This document shows, one piece after another, positions 62,239-64,000 of a stretch of DNA of 64,000 bases (its first letter is position 1; each line of letters begins with the position of its first letter). The translations under genes were made by a program, and so were the position numbers. Source of the stretch: Parapedobacter sp037190485 (GTDB lineage: Bacteria > Bacteroidota > Bacteroidia > Sphingobacteriales > Sphingobacteriaceae); contig JBBCJB010000037.1 of assembly GCA_037190485.1 (NCBI GenBank), positions 62,001 through 126,000 of the forward strand, given 5' to 3'. The notes below the pieces were generated by a model that saw only the letters and a list, made by a program, of their open reading frames with translations, was not told the origin of the DNA and searched no databases.

Positions 62239-64000
62239 ATGGAAATAGCGAAAAGATTATTTGACAACTTACAGGAATTTTTTGGTTTTGACACATTTAA
62301 AGGCGATCAGGAGGCCATAATAACCAATATCCTCCAGAAAAACGACACCTTCGTGATCATGCCAACAGGCGGGGGGAAATCGATTTGCTATCAACTTCCG
62401 GCGCTGATGAGCGAGGGTACCGCGATTGTCATTTCACCGCTCATCGCGTTGATGAAGAACCAGGTGGATCAACTCCGCTCGTTCGGCGGCGATGACAGCA
62501 TCGCCCACTTCTTGAATTCTTCGCTCAACAAAAGCGACATCATGCGGGTACGGCAGGATGTGGTGGCCGGAAAGACGAAATTGCTGTATGTGGCGCCGGA
62601 GTCACTGGCCAAGGCCGAGAACGTGGAGTTCCTTAAACTCATCACCGTCTCGTTCGTGGCCGTCGATGAGGCGCACTGCATCTCGGAGTGGGGGCATGAC
62701 TTCCGGCCGGAGTATCGCAAGATACGCTCGGTCATCAATTCGATCGGCAGCGGAATACCCGTCATCGCGCTCACCGCCACGGCAACGCCGAAAGTGCAGT
62801 CGGATATCCGCAAAAACCTGCAGATGAACGAGGCGACCTTATTCAAGTCTTCATTCAACAGGCCTAACCTCTATTACGAGGTCAAGCCCAAGCGGAACGT
62901 GGTCAAGGAAATCGTACGGTTCATCAAGAACAATGCGGGCAAATCCGGTATCATCTACTGTTTGAGCCGCAAGAAAGTGGAAGAGATCGCCGAAGTACTG
63001 AACATCAACGGGATCAAGGCCTTGCCATACCACGCCGGATTGGACGCAAAGACGCGGGCCGAAACGCAAGACAAATTCCTGATGGAAGACGTTGAGGTCA
63101 TCGTGGCCACCATCGCTTTCGGCATGGGCATCGACAAGCCGGATGTCCGCTATGTCATCCACCACGACATCCCCAAAAGCATGGAAGGCTACTACCAAGA
63201 GACCGGTCGGGCTGGCCGCGACGGTGGCGAGGGCCATTGCCTGGCATTCTATTCCGAAAAGGATATCGAGAAACTGACCAAGTTCATGAAGGACAAGCCG
63301 GTATCCGAACGCGAGATCGGCACCCAGATCCTGAAAGAAGTCATCGACTATTCGGAATCATCGGTTTGCCGCAGGAAACAGATCCTACACTATTTCGGCG
63401 AGAATTTCGATGAAACCGGCTGCAGCAACATGTGCGACAATTGCAGCACGCAACAAACCCATTTCGACGCGGAGGGTTCGTTGCTGCAGGTCCTTAAATT
63501 CATCCAGGAACAAGGCGAGAAATTCGACGATCACCACATCACCAATGTGTTCATCGGCCAGAACAACCAGCCCATCTCTTCCTATAAGCACGATACGCAC
63601 CCCATGTTCGGCAGCGGGAAGGAACATGGCGTCATCTATTGGAAATCACTGATCAGGCAAGCCGTATTGGCCAACTTCCTGGCCAAGGACATCGACAATT
63701 ACGGCTTGCTGATGCTGACCGAAACGGGCAGCCGGTTCATCCAGAACCCGTATGGCATCAGGTTCATCCTCAACAAGCCCATGGACGCGGCGACCGAAGA
63801 CGGTTCGGACGAACCCCTACAGCAGGGGGGGAGCGCGGTGGATACGCAGCTGTTGAAAATGCTGAAGGAACTCCGCAAGAAAATCGCCAAGCAGAAGGGT
63901 TTGCCGCCTTTCGTGATTTTCCAGGATCCGTCGCTCGACGAAATGTGTACGCATTATCCCATCACCATCGATGAGATGAAGCAAATCCACGGCGTGGGTT
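62239..64000 (+). CDS. recQ: ATP-dependent DNA helicase RecQ, C-terminus cut by window edge
   Basis: The visible 587 residues begin MEIAKRLFDNLQEFFGFDTF. Walker A is MPTGGGKSICY (about 40-50) and motif II is DEAHCISEWGHDFR. GMGIDKPDVR and QETGRAGRDGG are motifs V and VI. The RecQ zinc site has Cys in SSVCRRKQ and GCSNMCDNCSTQ (about 393-407). The RQC winged-helix follows, then an N-terminal part of a likely HRDC domain (LRKKIAKQKGLPPFVIF) at the edge. It unwinds DNA in recombination repair and is divergent from the KpsF-like gene. Confidence 0.97.
   Translation, partial: MEIAKRLFDNLQEFFGFDTFKGDQEAIITNILQKNDTFVIMPTGGGKSICYQLPALMSEGTAIVISPLIALMKNQVDQLRSFGGDDSIAHFLNSSLNKSDIMRVRQDVVAGKTKLLYVAPESLAKAENVEFLKLITVSFVAVDEAHCISEWGHDFRPEYRKIRSVINSIGSGIPVIALTATATPKVQSDIRKNLQMNEATLFKSSFNRPNLYYEVKPKRNVVKEIVRFIKNNAGKSGIIYCLSRKKVEEIAEVLNINGIKALPYHAGLDAKTRAETQDKFLMEDVEVIVATIAFGMGIDKPDVRYVIHHDIPKSMEGYYQETGRAGRDGGEGHCLAFYSEKDIEKLTKFMKDKPVSEREIGTQILKEVIDYSESSVCRRKQILHYFGENFDETGCSNMCDNCSTQQTHFDAEGSLLQVLKFIQEQGEKFDDHHITNVFIGQNNQPISSYKHDTHPMFGSGKEHGVIYWKSLIRQAVLANFLAKDIDNYGLLMLTETGSRFIQNPYGIRFILNKPMDAATEDGSDEPLQQGGSAVDTQLLKMLKELRKKIAKQKGLPPFVIFQDPSLDEMCTHYPITIDEMKQIHGVG

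Overview
The window is a chromosomal stretch of a GC-rich member of the Bacteroidota, most likely of the Sphingobacteriales/Chitinophagales side of the phylum. The reasons are a SusC/SusD pair inside a polysaccharide utilisation locus (PUL), many promoters with the Bacteroidota -7 box TAnnTTTG, few strong Shine-Dalgarno sequences, and the four-gene ligase-associated repair cluster. I see no rRNA, tRNA, CRISPR array, prophage or insertion sequence. The genus assignment is inference.

Layout. 1-13061: an ABC-F ATPase (cut by the left edge) divergent from pyrD; a reverse block of gyrA followed by two exported TPR proteins; an anchored hypothetical protein; an M3 peptidase; an exported hypothetical; then a forward two-component pair (TPR histidine kinase and LuxR-type regulator). 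13100-24845: a second membrane histidine kinase, the helicase HrpB divergent from an RluA-type pseudouridine synthase, then a reverse Cus/Czc-type heavy-metal efflux operon (His-rich exported protein, adaptor, RND pump, TolC-like channel) and a DUF72 protein. 24910-32996: purH and purN (reverse), asnB (forward), a DUF1080 protein and a glutaryl-CoA-type dehydrogenase (reverse), a 21-bp tandem repeat, folB, a small heat-shock protein and a thioesterase. 33056-38748: the ligase-associated DNA repair operon (MBL exonuclease, ATP-dependent ligase, DEXH helicase, PdeM phosphoesterase).

38706-55709 is the accessory centrepiece: an AraC regulator divergent from a ten-gene PUL, in the order SusC, SusD, GH2, SDR dehydrogenase, SMP-30 lactonase, enolase-superfamily dehydratase/cycloisomerase, MFS sugar porter, an unassigned 701-aa glycosidase-like protein and GH28. 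Glycan binding and import (SusCD), extracellular or periplasmic depolymerisation (GH2, GH28, the unassigned enzyme) and a non-phosphorylating oxidative route (dehydrogenase, lactonase, dehydratase) are thus encoded together. GH28 together with the similarity of the enolase-superfamily member to galactarolactone cycloisomerase suggests a uronate- or pectin-derived substrate, but rhamnose, fucose or galactose remain possible.

55791-64000: a PfpI/DJ-1 protein, a second SMP-30 protein, an OmpA/PD40 lipid- or wall-associated protein, enoyl-CoA hydratase overlapping a mannose-1-phosphate guanylyltransferase, a KpsF-type isomerase and divergent recQ (cut by the right edge).

A window-wide pattern is that at least seven genes have the start codon only 4-8 nt after the -7 box, which predicts leaderless or nearly leaderless mRNAs. 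Several start codons here were chosen from that evidence.
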